From contig NZ_FCOE02000003.1 in assembly GCF_001544915.2 (NCBI RefSeq), positions 372,001 through 436,000 of the forward strand: a stretch of DNA of 64,000 bases. Direction: 5' to 3'. Positions within the stretch are counted from its first letter, which is position 1. The number at the start of each line of letters is the position of its first letter. Position numbers and translations under genes: made by a program. Under the pieces are notes generated by a model. The model was not told the DNA's origin. It ran no database searches and saw nothing but the letters and a program-made list of their open reading frames with translations. Source of the DNA: Caballeronia pedi. GTDB lineage: Bacteria > Pseudomonadota > Gammaproteobacteria > Burkholderiales > Burkholderiaceae. Shown here piece by piece: positions 51,445-60,965 of the stretch.

Positions 51445-51927
51445 ATGGCACAAGACATTTTCATCAAACTCAACGGTATCGATGGTGAATCGCTGGACTC
51501 GAAGCACAAGAACGAAATCGAGGTGTTGAGCTGGGGTTGGCGCGTCGAGCAGCAATCCTCGGCGGCCTTCGGTAGCGGTATCGGCGCAGGCAAGGCCACC
51601 GCTGCGGATCTGGTGTTCGACCACTACATGGATTCCGCCAGTCCGAACCTGATGAAGTATTGCCTGACCGGCAAGCCTATCGACCAGGCCGTGCTGACGG
51701 TGCGCAAGGCCGGGGGTACGCCGCTCGAATATATCAAGTACACGTTGAGCGAAGTGCTCGTGACGCTGGTGCAGCCGTCCGGAAGCAATGGCGATACGGG
51801 CATTCGCGAACAAGTGCACCTGTCTTTCGTGAAGGTCAAGCAGGAACACGTCAAGCAGAACGCGCAGGGCGGCAACGGTGGCGTAGTCACCGCGGCCTAT
51901 GACTTCAAGGCCAGCAAGGAAGCCTGA
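51445..51927 (+). CDS. hcp: T6SS tube protein Hcp (TssD)
   Basis: Hcp hexamers stack to form the expelled inner tube. The 160-residue protein contains DIFIKLNGIDGESLDSKHKN, EIEVLSWGWRVEQ and HLSFVKVKQEHVKQN. It is preceded by a 164-nt gap and an excellent ribosome-binding site (AAGGAG), and followed by a terminator-like hairpin. This fits separate high-level expression of the tube protein. Confidence 0.97.
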   Translation: MAQDIFIKLNGIDGESLDSKHKNEIEVLSWGWRVEQQSSAAFGSGIGAGKATAADLVFDHYMDSASPNLMKYCLTGKPIDQAVLTVRKAGGTPLEYIKYTLSEVLVTLVQPSGSNGDTGIREQVHLSFVKVKQEHVKQNAQGGNGGVVTAAYDFKASKEA

Positions 51928-51944
51928 TCACCTTGCCGTCGTCG

Positions 51945-51977
51945 AGCCCCGCCTTCGCTGCGGGGCTTCTTCCTCTT
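51945..51977 (+). terminator. Hairpin with T-rich tail after hcp
   Basis: AGCCCCGC (51945-51952) pairs with GCGGGGCT (51960-51967) across a 7-nt loop, followed by TCTTCCTCTT. The eight-pair GC-rich stem and pyrimidine tail just after hcp suggest a terminator or attenuator that raises hcp transcript relative to tssJKLM. Confidence 0.65.
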
Positions 51978-52002
51978 CTACTCTGTTCCGAGATTTCCAC
52001 AG

Positions 52003-52515
52003 ATGCGCTCGCCCGCTCGCATCGCCGCGCTGATTTCCCTCCTCCTGCTTACCGCGTGTGCCGGAAGCGAACGCACGCCACAGCGCGAGCCAGTCAAGCT
52101 CGACGTGTCCGTCATCGCATCATCCGGCGTCAATCCGGACGATCAGAAGCGTGCCGCGCCCATCGTGGTGCGCATCTATGAACTGAAGAACGCCGACGCC
52201 TTCAATCAGTCGGACTTCTACTCCCTGCAGGATAAAGACAAGGACGTGCTGAACGACGATCTGGTCCAGCGCGACCAGTTCCAGCTTCGTCCTGGCGACC
52301 AGAAGTCCATCCGGCGCGACGCTAATCAGGCCACCACCATGATCGGCGTGCTCGCGGCCTACCGCGATCTGCCCAACGCCGTCTGGCGCGCCACCTGGCC
52401 GCTGCCGCCTGCGCCGTCCGCGGCCTGGTATCGCTTCGCGCCGAAACTCAAACTCGTCATCGATCTCGATGCGAGCGCTATCAAGATCACCGATGCCGCC
52501 CCAAAGAACAAGTGA
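52003..52515 (+). CDS. tssJ: T6SS outer-membrane lipoprotein TssJ
   Basis: The 170-residue protein has a basic start, a hydrophobic core and a lipobox SLLLLTAC, so Cys-19 should be lipidated. The TssJ fold follows: VIASSGVNPDDQKRAAPIVV, RIYELKNADAFNQSDFYSL, then PGDQKSIRRDANQATTMIGV and AAYRDLPNAVWR. It anchors TssM to the outer membrane. Confidence 0.95.
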   Translation: MRSPARIAALISLLLLTACAGSERTPQREPVKLDVSVIASSGVNPDDQKRAAPIVVRIYELKNADAFNQSDFYSLQDKDKDVLNDDLVQRDQFQLRPGDQKSIRRDANQATTMIGVLAAYRDLPNAVWRATWPLPPAPSAAWYRFAPKLKLVIDLDASAIKITDAAPKNK

Positions 52516-52527
52516 AGAGCAATCCGC

Positions 52528-53874
52528 ATGACCTGGCATAACAAAGTCACCTGGAGCGAAGGACTCTTCCTGCGCCCGCAACTTTTCCAGCAGCAGGAAC
52601 GCTACCTCGAGCAATTCGCTCACAAGCGCGCTGCTCCGCTGTCGCCGTTCTTCTTTGGCTTCTCGCGCTATGAGATCGACCTGGAAGCGCTCGCGCTGGG
52701 CAAAGTCATCGCCAAATCGGTGAGCGGCGTGTTTCCCGACGGCACGCCGTTCGATGCGCCGGGACACGCCTCGCTCCCGGCACCGTTGACCGTCCGCGCG
52801 GAGCATCTGGACCAGCTCATCCACCTGGCGGTGCCGGTGCGCGTGCCTAACGGCGAAGAAACGACTTTCGAGGACACGCCCGACTCGCTTGCCCGCTACA
52901 ACGTGTTCGCAGCCGATCTGCGCGACGCCAACTCGATCGGTCAAGGTCAAAAGACGGTGCAGCTTTCCAATCTGAGACTGCGTCTTCTGCCGGAAAAGGA
53001 ACTCACCGACGCCTGGATCGGGCTGCCATTCGCACGCGTGAAGACATTGCGTGCCGACGGCAGCATCGAACTCGATGAAACGCTGGTCCCGCCCGTCTCC
53101 GGCTTCGGCGCGAGTGAATTGCTCACGAAATGGCTCGGCAATATTCATGAACTGGCCCGACTGCGCGCCGAGTCCCTCGCCAGACGCCTGACGGGCGGTG
53201 ATGGTCAGGCTGGGACAGTCGCGGAAGTGTCGGACTACCTTTTGCTGCAAACGCTGAATCGCTATGAGCCAGTGCTGCAACATCTGCGGCGCGTCCCGAG
53301 CACCTCCCCGTCCGACCTGTACGCACTGCTGGTATCCATGGCCGGCGAGCTATCGACTTACGTGCGCCCCGAGACGCGCCGGCCGCTCGACTCGCATCCG
53401 GCCTATCGGCACAAGGAGCCGCACGTATGCCTCAAACCACTCGTCGACGACATCCAGTGGCTGCTCAATGCCGTGCTGATTCGCGCGGCGCAGCGCATCG
53501 AACTCGAGGAAGTGGGATACGGCATGCGCAACGCGTCGGTCGACCCGCAGGACATTCGCGGCTTCACGTCCGTCGTGCTCGCGGTCGCGGCCCAGATGCC
53601 CGCGGAGACGCTGGCTGAACGCTTTGCCGCGCAATCGAAGATGGGGCCATCGGAACGCCTCCCGGATCTCGTGCGCGCGCATCTTCCCGGCATCGGGTTG
53701 CGCGTGCTGCCCGTGCCGCCGCGGCAGATTCCTTTCAATGCCGGATATATCTACTACGAGCTTGCGCGCACGGGTCCGCTGTGGGACATGGTCGCGAATC
53801 ATGGCGGTATCGCTCTGCACGTCGCAGGAGAGTTTCCGTCGCTCAGGCTCGAGCTTTGGGGCGTGCGCGGCTGA
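52528..53874 (+). CDS. tssK: T6SS baseplate-to-membrane adaptor TssK
   Basis: The 448-residue protein begins TWHNKVTWSEGLFLRPQLFQ and QQERYLEQFAHKRA, the hallmark TssK start. TssK trimers link the baseplate to TssL and TssM. The stop of tssJ lies 12 nt upstream. Length is standard. Confidence 0.96.
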   Translation: MTWHNKVTWSEGLFLRPQLFQQQERYLEQFAHKRAAPLSPFFFGFSRYEIDLEALALGKVIAKSVSGVFPDGTPFDAPGHASLPAPLTVRAEHLDQLIHLAVPVRVPNGEETTFEDTPDSLARYNVFAADLRDANSIGQGQKTVQLSNLRLRLLPEKELTDAWIGLPFARVKTLRADGSIELDETLVPPVSGFGASELLTKWLGNIHELARLRAESLARRLTGGDGQAGTVAEVSDYLLLQTLNRYEPVLQHLRRVPSTSPSDLYALLVSMAGELSTYVRPETRRPLDSHPAYRHKEPHVCLKPLVDDIQWLLNAVLIRAAQRIELEEVGYGMRNASVDPQDIRGFTSVVLAVAAQMPAETLAERFAAQSKMGPSERLPDLVRAHLPGIGLRVLPVPPRQIPFNAGYIYYELARTGPLWDMVANHGGIALHVAGEFPSLRLELWGVRG

Positions 53875-53954
53875 GCACGGATCAAGACCGCGAGCGGAGC
53901 GCTTCGCGGCGAGGCGCGTTCGCACGCGCGCGTTTATGGGGAACGGAGTAAAGC

Positions 53955-55241
53955 ATGGACACGCTGGACGAGACAAAGGCACCGCCCTCGAAGCAAGCGG
54001 GAGGGGCCGGGGCCCACTGGACGCCGGACCGACCCGATCAGAATGCCGGGCTGACAGACACCACGCTTCCTGGAGAACCGCACAGCGAGCGCCTGCGTAC
54101 GATTCAGCAGGCAACGAATCCGTTGCTGGAAGCGGCGCGCCCGCTCCTGCGCGCACTCGCCGACATGCCCAATGTGCTGGATGAAGACGCGTCGAAGCGG
54201 CTTCTGCTGGTGCTCAGCCAGGAAATGCGCATGTTCGAAACTCTCTGCGAGCAAGCGAAAATCAGGCGCGACCACATGCTCGGCGCCCGATATTGCCTTT
54301 GCACGGCGCTCGATGAAGCTGCGATGAAGACCCCATGGGGCGGCACGAAAGCGGGTGCGCAATGGAGCGGGAACGCGCTCGCGGTCGCGTTTCATAATGA
54401 TCGCGAGGGCGGCGTAAAGATCTATCTGCTGATCGGCCGCCTCATGAGCGAGCCGCGCGAGCATCTCGACCTGCTCGAAGTGATCTACCGCATCCTGAGC
54501 TTCGGATTCATGGGGCGCTACCGGAGCGAGCCCGATGGTGCGCGCAGTCACGAGGCCGTGCGTCAGCGGCTCTATCACGAGATCCGGTTGGGCCGTGGCA
54601 GTCCGCAGGGGGCGCTGTCCCCGCATGCGCATTCCGATGCGCGGGGACGGCGACTCGCCTTCCACGACTTCCCCGTCTGGATTACGGTCGCCGTGCTTGG
54701 CTTCGTGGTGCTGTCGCTCTGTGCGTGGTTCAAGTATCAACTGCTGGGCGCGAGTGCGGCCGTCGAGAAACAGATCATCGATATCGGCCGGATGACGCCG
54801 CCCGCCGCGCCCCGCCGCGCCAACCTCAAGGAACTACTGAAAGATGAGATTGCTGCGGGCACCGTCAGCGTCACGGAGGATGCGAAGCACAGCGCCGTGA
54901 CGTTCCGCGGAGACGCGATGTTCAGACCCGGCGGCGCCGCGGTGAACGCCTCGATGAACCCCTTGATCGCGAAGATCGCTCAGGAGATCGCCAAGGTACC
55001 AGGAAAGGTGACGGTCTCGGGCTACACGGACAACGTGCCGGTCAGAAGCCGTCAGTATGAATCGAACGGCACCCTGTCCGAAGAGCGCGCCACGCAGGTC
55101 ATGCAGATGCTGCAGGCAGCCGGCGTGCCTGCCGGCCGTCTCGAAGCCATCGGCAAGGGTGAAGCCGATCCAGTCGGTAACAACGCCACGGCTCAGGGGC
55201 GTGCGCAAAACCGGCGCGTCGAAATTTCGGTTGCCTCCTGA
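53955..55241 (+). CDS. tssL: T6SS inner-membrane protein TssL with C-terminal OmpA-like domain
   Basis: This 428-residue protein is an evolved TssL. The cytoplasmic DotU/IcmH domain (residues ~45-215; LLLVLSQEMRMFETLCEQAK, YCLCTALDEAAMKTPWGG) is followed by one transmembrane helix (FPVWITVAVLGFVVLSLCAW). A periplasmic OmpA-like peptidoglycan-binding domain completes it (VTVSGYTDNVPVRS, LSEERATQVMQMLQ, GRAQNRRVEI). The OmpA part anchors the complex to the cell wall. The ATG has CGGAG upstream. Confidence 0.96.
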   Translation: MDTLDETKAPPSKQAGGAGAHWTPDRPDQNAGLTDTTLPGEPHSERLRTIQQATNPLLEAARPLLRALADMPNVLDEDASKRLLLVLSQEMRMFETLCEQAKIRRDHMLGARYCLCTALDEAAMKTPWGGTKAGAQWSGNALAVAFHNDREGGVKIYLLIGRLMSEPREHLDLLEVIYRILSFGFMGRYRSEPDGARSHEAVRQRLYHEIRLGRGSPQGALSPHAHSDARGRRLAFHDFPVWITVAVLGFVVLSLCAWFKYQLLGASAAVEKQIIDIGRMTPPAAPRRANLKELLKDEIAAGTVSVTEDAKHSAVTFRGDAMFRPGGAAVNASMNPLIAKIAQEIAKVPGKVTVSGYTDNVPVRSRQYESNGTLSEERATQVMQMLQAAGVPAGRLEAIGKGEADPVGNNATAQGRAQNRRVEISVAS

Positions 55242-55280
55242 GATCAGCCCATTCTCGACCCTGTCGAACGGAATCAAAGC

Positions 55281-58200
55281 ATGAAGAAGTTGTCGTTCCT
55301 CGTCTCGCGCTGGTTTCTGGCGCTGCTCGCGCTGGCGCTCCTCTCTCTCGCGATATGGTTCATCGGACCTTATCTGGCTTTCAGCGAACTGAAGCCGCTC
55401 GAAGGTATCGGCATGCGTGTGCTGATCATCGCGCTACTGTTGTGCGGCGCGCTGCTGTGGCTCAATGGATGGTCGACGGCCATCGTGTTCGGCGTGCTGC
55501 TGTGTCTGGCGATCTGGCATGCCGCGCCGCTCGTGAGCATCGGACAAACCCGGCCTTTCGCCTCCCTCGCCGCGCGGCTGGCCGTGATTGCCGCGGTGAT
55601 CGTCCTGTTCATCGCTTTCGGTCTTCACTGGATCTGGAAGCGCATGCGCACCGACGAACAGTTCCTGAAGAAGGCGCTGCGCTTCGACAGCAAAAGCCCC
55701 TCCCTGGCCGCCGCGCGGATCAGTCAGCTCGAGGCGCGCATGAACGTCGCGTTGACGCGCCTGAAATCGATGCGCACAGGCGCACGCGGCGTCACCCGGA
55801 TGTTCCAGGGTACGCGTTACCTCTACGAACTGCCGTGGTACATCACGCTCGGGGCAAAGTCATCGGGGAAGACGCGCGCCCTGTTCAACTCGGGTCTGTC
55901 GTTCCCCGAGGGCAAGTCCGCTTCTCGCTCCGGCGGCACGCAACAGGTCGATTGGTGGCTCGCGAATGAGGCCGTCCTCATCGATACCGCCGGCTACTAC
56001 GTTCATCCGGGTACGTCGACGCACGCGCTGCCGGACGCCGCCGAACCCGCACACGCCGAAAGCGGCCGATCCGGAGATCTGCGGAGCGCCGCCCCTTCTG
56101 CAACCGGAAGCGAAGCTCCCGTGTCCGACGCCGATCACCATCGCCGCCTCGACGACGACGAATGGTTCGGTCTGCTCTCGTTACTGCGACGCCGGCGTCC
56201 GCGCGCGCCGGTCAACGGAGCGCTGCTGACCCTCAATCTCGATATCCTGACGTCGGCGGATCCCATGCTGCGCATCGCCGAAGCGCACGCGCTGCGCGAC
56301 CGTCTCGCCGATTTGCGTAACGTGCTGGGAATACGCTTCCCGGTGTACGTCATGATCACGCAGATGGATCGTCTCCCGGGCTTCGTGGACTACTTCGCCT
56401 CACTGACGGAAGAAAGCCGCGCACAGATATGGGGCGTCACCTTGCCGACGACCGACGCAATGCCCGGACATCACCCGCTCCAGATGCACTACCAGCAGGA
56501 ACTGCAAGCGCTCGCGGTTCGCGTGGCGTCCGGCGTCAACACGCGCCTGAACGACGAATACGATATGACCTCCCGGCGCAGTCTGGCAAGCCTGCCGGAG
56601 GCGTTCGCCGCACTGATCGCTCCGTTATGCGATTTGCTGAGCGAACTGTTCGTCGATTCCCGCTACGACGACACTCAGCAGCGCCCGATGCTACGCGGTG
56701 TCTATTTCACGAGCGCGATGCAAGGCGGCAAGAACGTCGTTGCGGAACCGCTGACTGTGATGCGTCGGATCGGTTCGAATCACGCCGCCGAGCGCCCGCA
56801 TGACGCGCGCAACGAGAGCTTCTTCCTGAATGCGCTTTTCGCGAAAGTGATCCTGCCGGAAGCGCACCTCGTGCGTCCGAACCTGCGCTGGGAGTACCGG
56901 TTCCGCGCACTGCGCCTCGTCGGCCATGCGCTTGCCGTGGTTCTGTTCGGATGGCTCGCGATGGGTCTCGTCACGAGTTTCGGCAACAACAGCGCCTATC
57001 TCGAAGCCATCGCGCGCAAGACGCACGCGTTGTCGGCGAAAGTCACCCAGCTGTATCGCGATCCGAAGCCGGAAAACGTGCCGGACGCGCTCACCGAAGC
57101 GCGTTATCTGCCCACCTGGACCGGACTCGATCTCTCCGCGCCCGAGCCGGGTTTCCGCTTCGGTCTCTACGCCGCGCCGGCTGTCGTCGAGGCCTCGGAA
57201 GCCACGTACCGCGCGCTCGAGAATTGCCTGCTGCTGCCGCATGTCGTGCATCGCATCGAGGACGCGCTCTCGCAGGCCATCGCGGAGAAGGACCCCGCAG
57301 CCACCTATAACGCACTGCGCGTCTATCTGATGCTGTATGACCGCGCGAAGTTCGACGCCGGCGAAGTAAAGGCGTGGGTACTCGATGACTGGGCGAAGAC
57401 CGACAGCGCAGCGGTGTTCGGCGGCCGTGCATCCATGATCGATCACGTTCAGCAACTCTTCTCGGGTGAGCGGATCGTGCAATCCCCGCTTATCCGCAAC
57501 GATGCGCTGATTCAACGCGCCCGTGCCCTGCTCGACACCAGCAATGGCACACAGCGCCTTTACGAGCGCGCGAAGGCGGCCATGTCGGCGGAGTCACCCG
57601 ACGAGTTCACTTTGCTACGCACAGTAGGTCCGCAAGCGGGCACTGTGTTCACGCGGGCGAGCGGTGCGCCGCTTTCGCGTGGCGTGCCCGGACTTTTCAG
57701 CTATGAAGGCTATCGCAGCCTGTTCGACAAACGCCTGCACGAATTCGTCCAGCATGCCCGCGGCGACGATGCCTGGGTGATGGGACGGTCATATCTCGAA
57801 GACTGGTCGGGCGCGGGTCAAAAAAAAACGGCTGACATCGTGAAGTCGGCGACGGGCGCGGATGATTCGCTGAGCGAGGCCATCCGTCGACTGTATCTGA
57901 CGGAATATGCGCAGCAATGGGACGCCTTTCTCGCCGATATTCGGCCAGTAACCGGCACCAGCCTCTCGTTCAATCTGCAGATCCTGCGGCAGTTCGCGGC
58001 TCCCGATTCGCCGCTGACGCGTCTTGCCCGAGCGGCGGTCCGGGAAACGACGCTGACGCGTAACCCGGGCGCCAACGATTCGCTGCTGCAAAAGACCAGT
58101 GACCAGCTTTCGCAGAAGGCGGACAAGGCGCTCGGCATCCGCGCGGAAGAACGGATCGAGCGCGAAATCGTCGACAATCGTTTTGCGGCTCTGCGAGAGA

Positions 58201-59258
58201 TGGTCACCGGCGACGCGGCCGCTCAGAACGGTGCGCCCGCGCCGCCCGCTCAGGCGAACAAGACCGGCCTCGATGGCGTGAGCGCCTTGCTCAACGAGAA
58301 CTACACGGCATTGACGGTCGCGGACAATGCGATCGCGAACAACAGTCTGCCGCCCGCGAGCGACGCGTCCGCCAAACTGAAGATGGCCGCGAACACGATG
58401 CCAGCGCCGTTTCGCGAAGTGCTGCTGGGCCTGTCTTCGCAAGGTTCGCGCGAAGTGGCTCAGGGCATCGGCCAGTTGCTTTCGCGTCAGATGCAGTCGG
58501 TGGTCGGCGACGCTTGCCGTCTGGCAATCGAGGGCAACTTTCCCTTCGCGCCCGACAGCAAGCGCGATGTCAGCATCGACGACTTCACGCGCATGTTTGC
58601 GCTGGGCGGCGTCATCGACGATTTCTTCACCAAGAACCTCGGCCCGCTCGTCGACGTATCTGGCAAACCGTGGCGCTACAAGACCTTGCCGGGCGCCACC
58701 GAACCAGTTCACGGCCCCGATCTGGAGCCTTTCCAGCATGCCCAGGAAATTCGCAACGTGTTCTTCGGAGAACAGGGCAAGCAGTTGTCATGGAAGATGG
58801 AACTGCGCGTTCCGGAAGTCGATCCGACGATCCTGAGCCTAGCGATCGATATCGACGGACAGAGCATGCTGTATCAGCATGGCCCGGTCAGGCCGCTGGT
58901 CGCGGCATGGCCCGGTCCTCGCGGCGGCGTTCATGCGGAAATCACGGCGAGCCCGCGGATTCGCCAGGAGACCTCGACCATCGCAGTCGATGGCCCGTGG
59001 GCCTTGTTGCGGCTGCTCCACAAAGGGCAAGTAACGCCGACCGCGACGCCCGGACGCACGCGTGTGGCGCTGGATTTCGATGGTCGCAAGGCGGTTCTCG
59101 ATGTCGCGAGCACGGGCAGCGTGGCAAACCCCTTGACGAGCGACCTGCTCACGACTTTTCGCTGCCCGAGCGCAATGCCCATATTCGCGCTCTCGGATAG
59201 CGGACCGCCGCCCGGCCTGCCGTCGGCCGCGACTGTGCCGCCTCAGTCCGCCCGCTGA
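55281..59258 (+). CDS. tssM: T6SS inner-membrane protein TssM (IcmF)
   Basis: The 1325-residue protein has two closely spaced N-terminal membrane segments plus a third region near residue 90-110. A cytoplasmic NTPase-like domain carries Walker A GAKSSGKTRALF. A further transmembrane helix near residue 550 (HALAVVLFGWLAMGLV) leads to the large periplasmic IcmF domain that binds TssJ. The intact Walker A suggests nucleotide binding. It is the last gene of the rightward operon, ending 11 nt before the converging membrane-protein gene. Confidence 0.96.
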   Translation: MKKLSFLVSRWFLALLALALLSLAIWFIGPYLAFSELKPLEGIGMRVLIIALLLCGALLWLNGWSTAIVFGVLLCLAIWHAAPLVSIGQTRPFASLAARLAVIAAVIVLFIAFGLHWIWKRMRTDEQFLKKALRFDSKSPSLAAARISQLEARMNVALTRLKSMRTGARGVTRMFQGTRYLYELPWYITLGAKSSGKTRALFNSGLSFPEGKSASRSGGTQQVDWWLANEAVLIDTAGYYVHPGTSTHALPDAAEPAHAESGRSGDLRSAAPSATGSEAPVSDADHHRRLDDDEWFGLLSLLRRRRPRAPVNGALLTLNLDILTSADPMLRIAEAHALRDRLADLRNVLGIRFPVYVMITQMDRLPGFVDYFASLTEESRAQIWGVTLPTTDAMPGHHPLQMHYQQELQALAVRVASGVNTRLNDEYDMTSRRSLASLPEAFAALIAPLCDLLSELFVDSRYDDTQQRPMLRGVYFTSAMQGGKNVVAEPLTVMRRIGSNHAAERPHDARNESFFLNALFAKVILPEAHLVRPNLRWEYRFRALRLVGHALAVVLFGWLAMGLVTSFGNNSAYLEAIARKTHALSAKVTQLYRDPKPENVPDALTEARYLPTWTGLDLSAPEPGFRFGLYAAPAVVEASEATYRALENCLLLPHVVHRIEDALSQAIAEKDPAATYNALRVYLMLYDRAKFDAGEVKAWVLDDWAKTDSAAVFGGRASMIDHVQQLFSGERIVQSPLIRNDALIQRARALLDTSNGTQRLYERAKAAMSAESPDEFTLLRTVGPQAGTVFTRASGAPLSRGVPGLFSYEGYRSLFDKRLHEFVQHARGDDAWVMGRSYLEDWSGAGQKKTADIVKSATGADDSLSEAIRRLYLTEYAQQWDAFLADIRPVTGTSLSFNLQILRQFAAPDSPLTRLARAAVRETTLTRNPGANDSLLQKTSDQLSQKADKALGIRAEERIEREIVDNRFAALREMVTGDAAAQNGAPAPPAQANKTGLDGVSALLNENYTALTVADNAIANNSLPPASDASAKLKMAANTMPAPFREVLLGLSSQGSREVAQGIGQLLSRQMQSVVGDACRLAIEGNFPFAPDSKRDVSIDDFTRMFALGGVIDDFFTKNLGPLVDVSGKPWRYKTLPGATEPVHGPDLEPFQHAQEIRNVFFGEQGKQLSWKMELRVPEVDPTILSLAIDIDGQSMLYQHGPVRPLVAAWPGPRGGVHAEITASPRIRQETSTIAVDGPWALLRLLHKGQVTPTATPGRTRVALDFDGRKAVLDVASTGSVANPLTSDLLTTFRCPSAMPIFALSDSGPPPGLPSAATVPPQSAR

Positions 59259-59269
59259 ACACGCATCGA

Positions 59270-59965
59270 TCAGTCAACCGCCGCCAGCACTTCCGCCGCC
59301 CTGCCAGCCACGATCGTCCTCGGCGCGGGGATAACCACCGGCGCCGGCAACGCCAGCGTCAACGCCTTGCGCGCGCGCATCATCGAATTGCGCACGCGCC
59401 GTTCCGGCCGACTCAGCATCCCGCCGCCGACGAGCGCGACGAACGAGGCGATCAGAGGCACCGCGAGCAGCATCGTCGCGAATTTGAAGAGGCCGAGCTT
59501 GAGCGGACTACGCGACGCCCACGCCGACCACGCGATCGCAAAGCACCCATACGCGATACCGGCTGGCGCGCCCGCCAGTTCGGGCACGCCGACGCGTTGC
59601 GCGAACGGCGTCGGGAAAATCAGAACGAAGAGCGCGATGCTGGACATCGCATGCACGAGAAGCGCACGCCGCCGCTTGAGCAATCCCGTGATCGACCAGA
59701 ACGCCAGCACCAGCACGAAAGGCGGACACGCGGCCACCACCGCCGCCAGCGCGAGATACACCACGACGCCGCTCATCAGATTGCGCAAATACCCTTCCGA
59801 TGATGCATACCAGACCATGTACGCCGCAGCGAACGCTGCCACGCACGCAATGAACGCCGTCATGCCACCCAGCCCGTCAGGCGCAACGACGAGCCTCAGC
59901 AGCAGAAGACTCGTGAAGCCCACGAGATACACCAGAAACCGCATAACCGAAAAACGCTGTTTCAT
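59270..59965 (-). CDS. Integral membrane protein of unknown function
   Basis: From the ATG at 59965 the protein has 231 residues with about six hydrophobic helices, for example VYLVGFTSLLLLRLVV, MTAFIACVAAFAAAYMVW, VYLALAAVVAACPPFVLVL and FATMLLAVPLIASFVALVGG. A basic C-terminal tail rich in Arg and Ala follows. No family was recognised. It converges with tssM and has no obvious link to the T6SS. Confidence 0.75.
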   Translation of the reverse strand: MKQRFSVMRFLVYLVGFTSLLLLRLVVAPDGLGGMTAFIACVAAFAAAYMVWYASSEGYLRNLMSGVVVYLALAAVVAACPPFVLVLAFWSITGLLKRRRALLVHAMSSIALFVLIFPTPFAQRVGVPELAGAPAGIAYGCFAIAWSAWASRSPLKLGLFKFATMLLAVPLIASFVALVGGGMLSRPERRVRNSMMRARKALTLALPAPVVIPAPRTIVAGRAAEVLAAVD

Positions 59966-60230
59966 ACCACGCCCCTTTCCCCTGACGGTGCAAGCGGTCG
60001 CCACCACGGCCGCTCTGTCGCGCGATATCGCCGTATCGCGCTGCAAGAGACCTTAGGAGACCCGTCCTCGCCCATCTATCGCCCGCGTCCGAATTCAATG
60101 ACGGATCGCAGGCTCAAAAGCGCCGCCGCGAATAGCCTTTCGGTCTTTCACGGTCGACGTCTCTTTATCGACTGGGGAATGGGAAAACTTTAGCCCTCGG
60201 TGCGGGGCTAGAGGGGGAACAGCAACAGCG

Positions 60231-60812
60231 TCAGCGCGCGAGCGGTTTGGCCAGTTGCATCGACGACGCACGCACGAATTTGCCCGCGCCGAGATGGTGA
60301 ATCGTGTGCAGCGGCTGGTTCGACTCGTCGACGGTCCAGTGGCCATCGACGAACACGCGCGCATCGGCGGCGGCCGCGACGACTTCGGCGAAACAGGTGT
60401 CGTAGGCGTCTTCCGTGTGCTTCTCGTCGATCAGCCTGCATTCGAGCCACGCCGAACAGTTCGTCTCGATGAGCGGCAGGCCGAGCACCGGCCCCTTCAC
60501 CGTTTCGATGCCGAAGGCGTCGAACTTGTCGATCTCGCGCCCGCTCGAGGTGCCGACGGCATAGGTGAGATCGATCATCGCCGCACCCGGGACGATGATG
60601 CCGAACGTGCCGCTCGCGGCGGCAAGTTCGCGCGTGTACGTGCGCTTGTCGATCACGACGGCGATGCGCGGCGGCGTGAATTCCACCGGCATCGACCAGG
60701 CGGCGGCCATTACGTTGCGCCGGCCTTCGTGCGCGCTCGTGACCAGAACGGTCGGGCCATGGTTGATAAGACGGCTGGCGTGCTCCAGCTTGACGGGACG
60801 AAAGTGGCTCAT
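60231..60812 (-). CDS. Flavin reductase family protein
   Basis: The 193-residue protein has the flavin-reductase/FMN-binding split-barrel pattern. GPTVLVTSAHEGRRNVMAAA is followed by PPRIAVVIDKRTYTRELAA, FGIIVPGAAM, and DAFGIETVKGPVLGLPLIE with an ECRL strand. Members reduce or bind FMN with NAD(P)H, often serving a partner oxygenase. It diverges from the padR gene with 153 nt between them. Confidence 0.88.
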   Translation of the reverse strand: MSHFRPVKLEHASRLINHGPTVLVTSAHEGRRNVMAAAWSMPVEFTPPRIAVVIDKRTYTRELAAASGTFGIIVPGAAMIDLTYAVGTSSGREIDKFDAFGIETVKGPVLGLPLIETNCSAWLECRLIDEKHTEDAYDTCFAEVVAAAADARVFVDGHWTVDESNQPLHTIHHLGAGKFVRASSMQLAKPLAR

Positions 60813-60902
60813 GGTTCTATGTATGCAAAAGACAATTCGAGGGATTGTATGCGGCGTTCAAAATGCACGCGCAGCAGTCTGATCGATCCCCGAAAACTCG
60901 CC

Positions 60903-60954
60903 TTGACAGACACTCTTACGATATATATCTTTAGATATGTTTTACGACATATCT
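60903..60954 (+). promoter_or_regulatory. padR promoter with overlapping palindromic operator
   Basis: A TTGACA box (60903-60908) is followed 17 nt later by TATCTT (60926-60931). The perfect palindrome ATATCTTTAGATAT (60925-60938) covers this -10 region, and a half-site ACATATCT lies at 60947-60954. PadR proteins bind such AT-rich dyads, so autoregulation, probably together with the downstream flavoprotein gene, is likely. Confidence 0.6.
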
Positions 60955-60965
60955 GGAGTGTTCAT

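Noticed and set aside
60255..60965. Upstream extension of the padR frame (237 extra codons)
   Set aside because: The extension covers the divergent flavin reductase gene and the padR promoter. The ATG at 60966 with TGGAG is the natural start.
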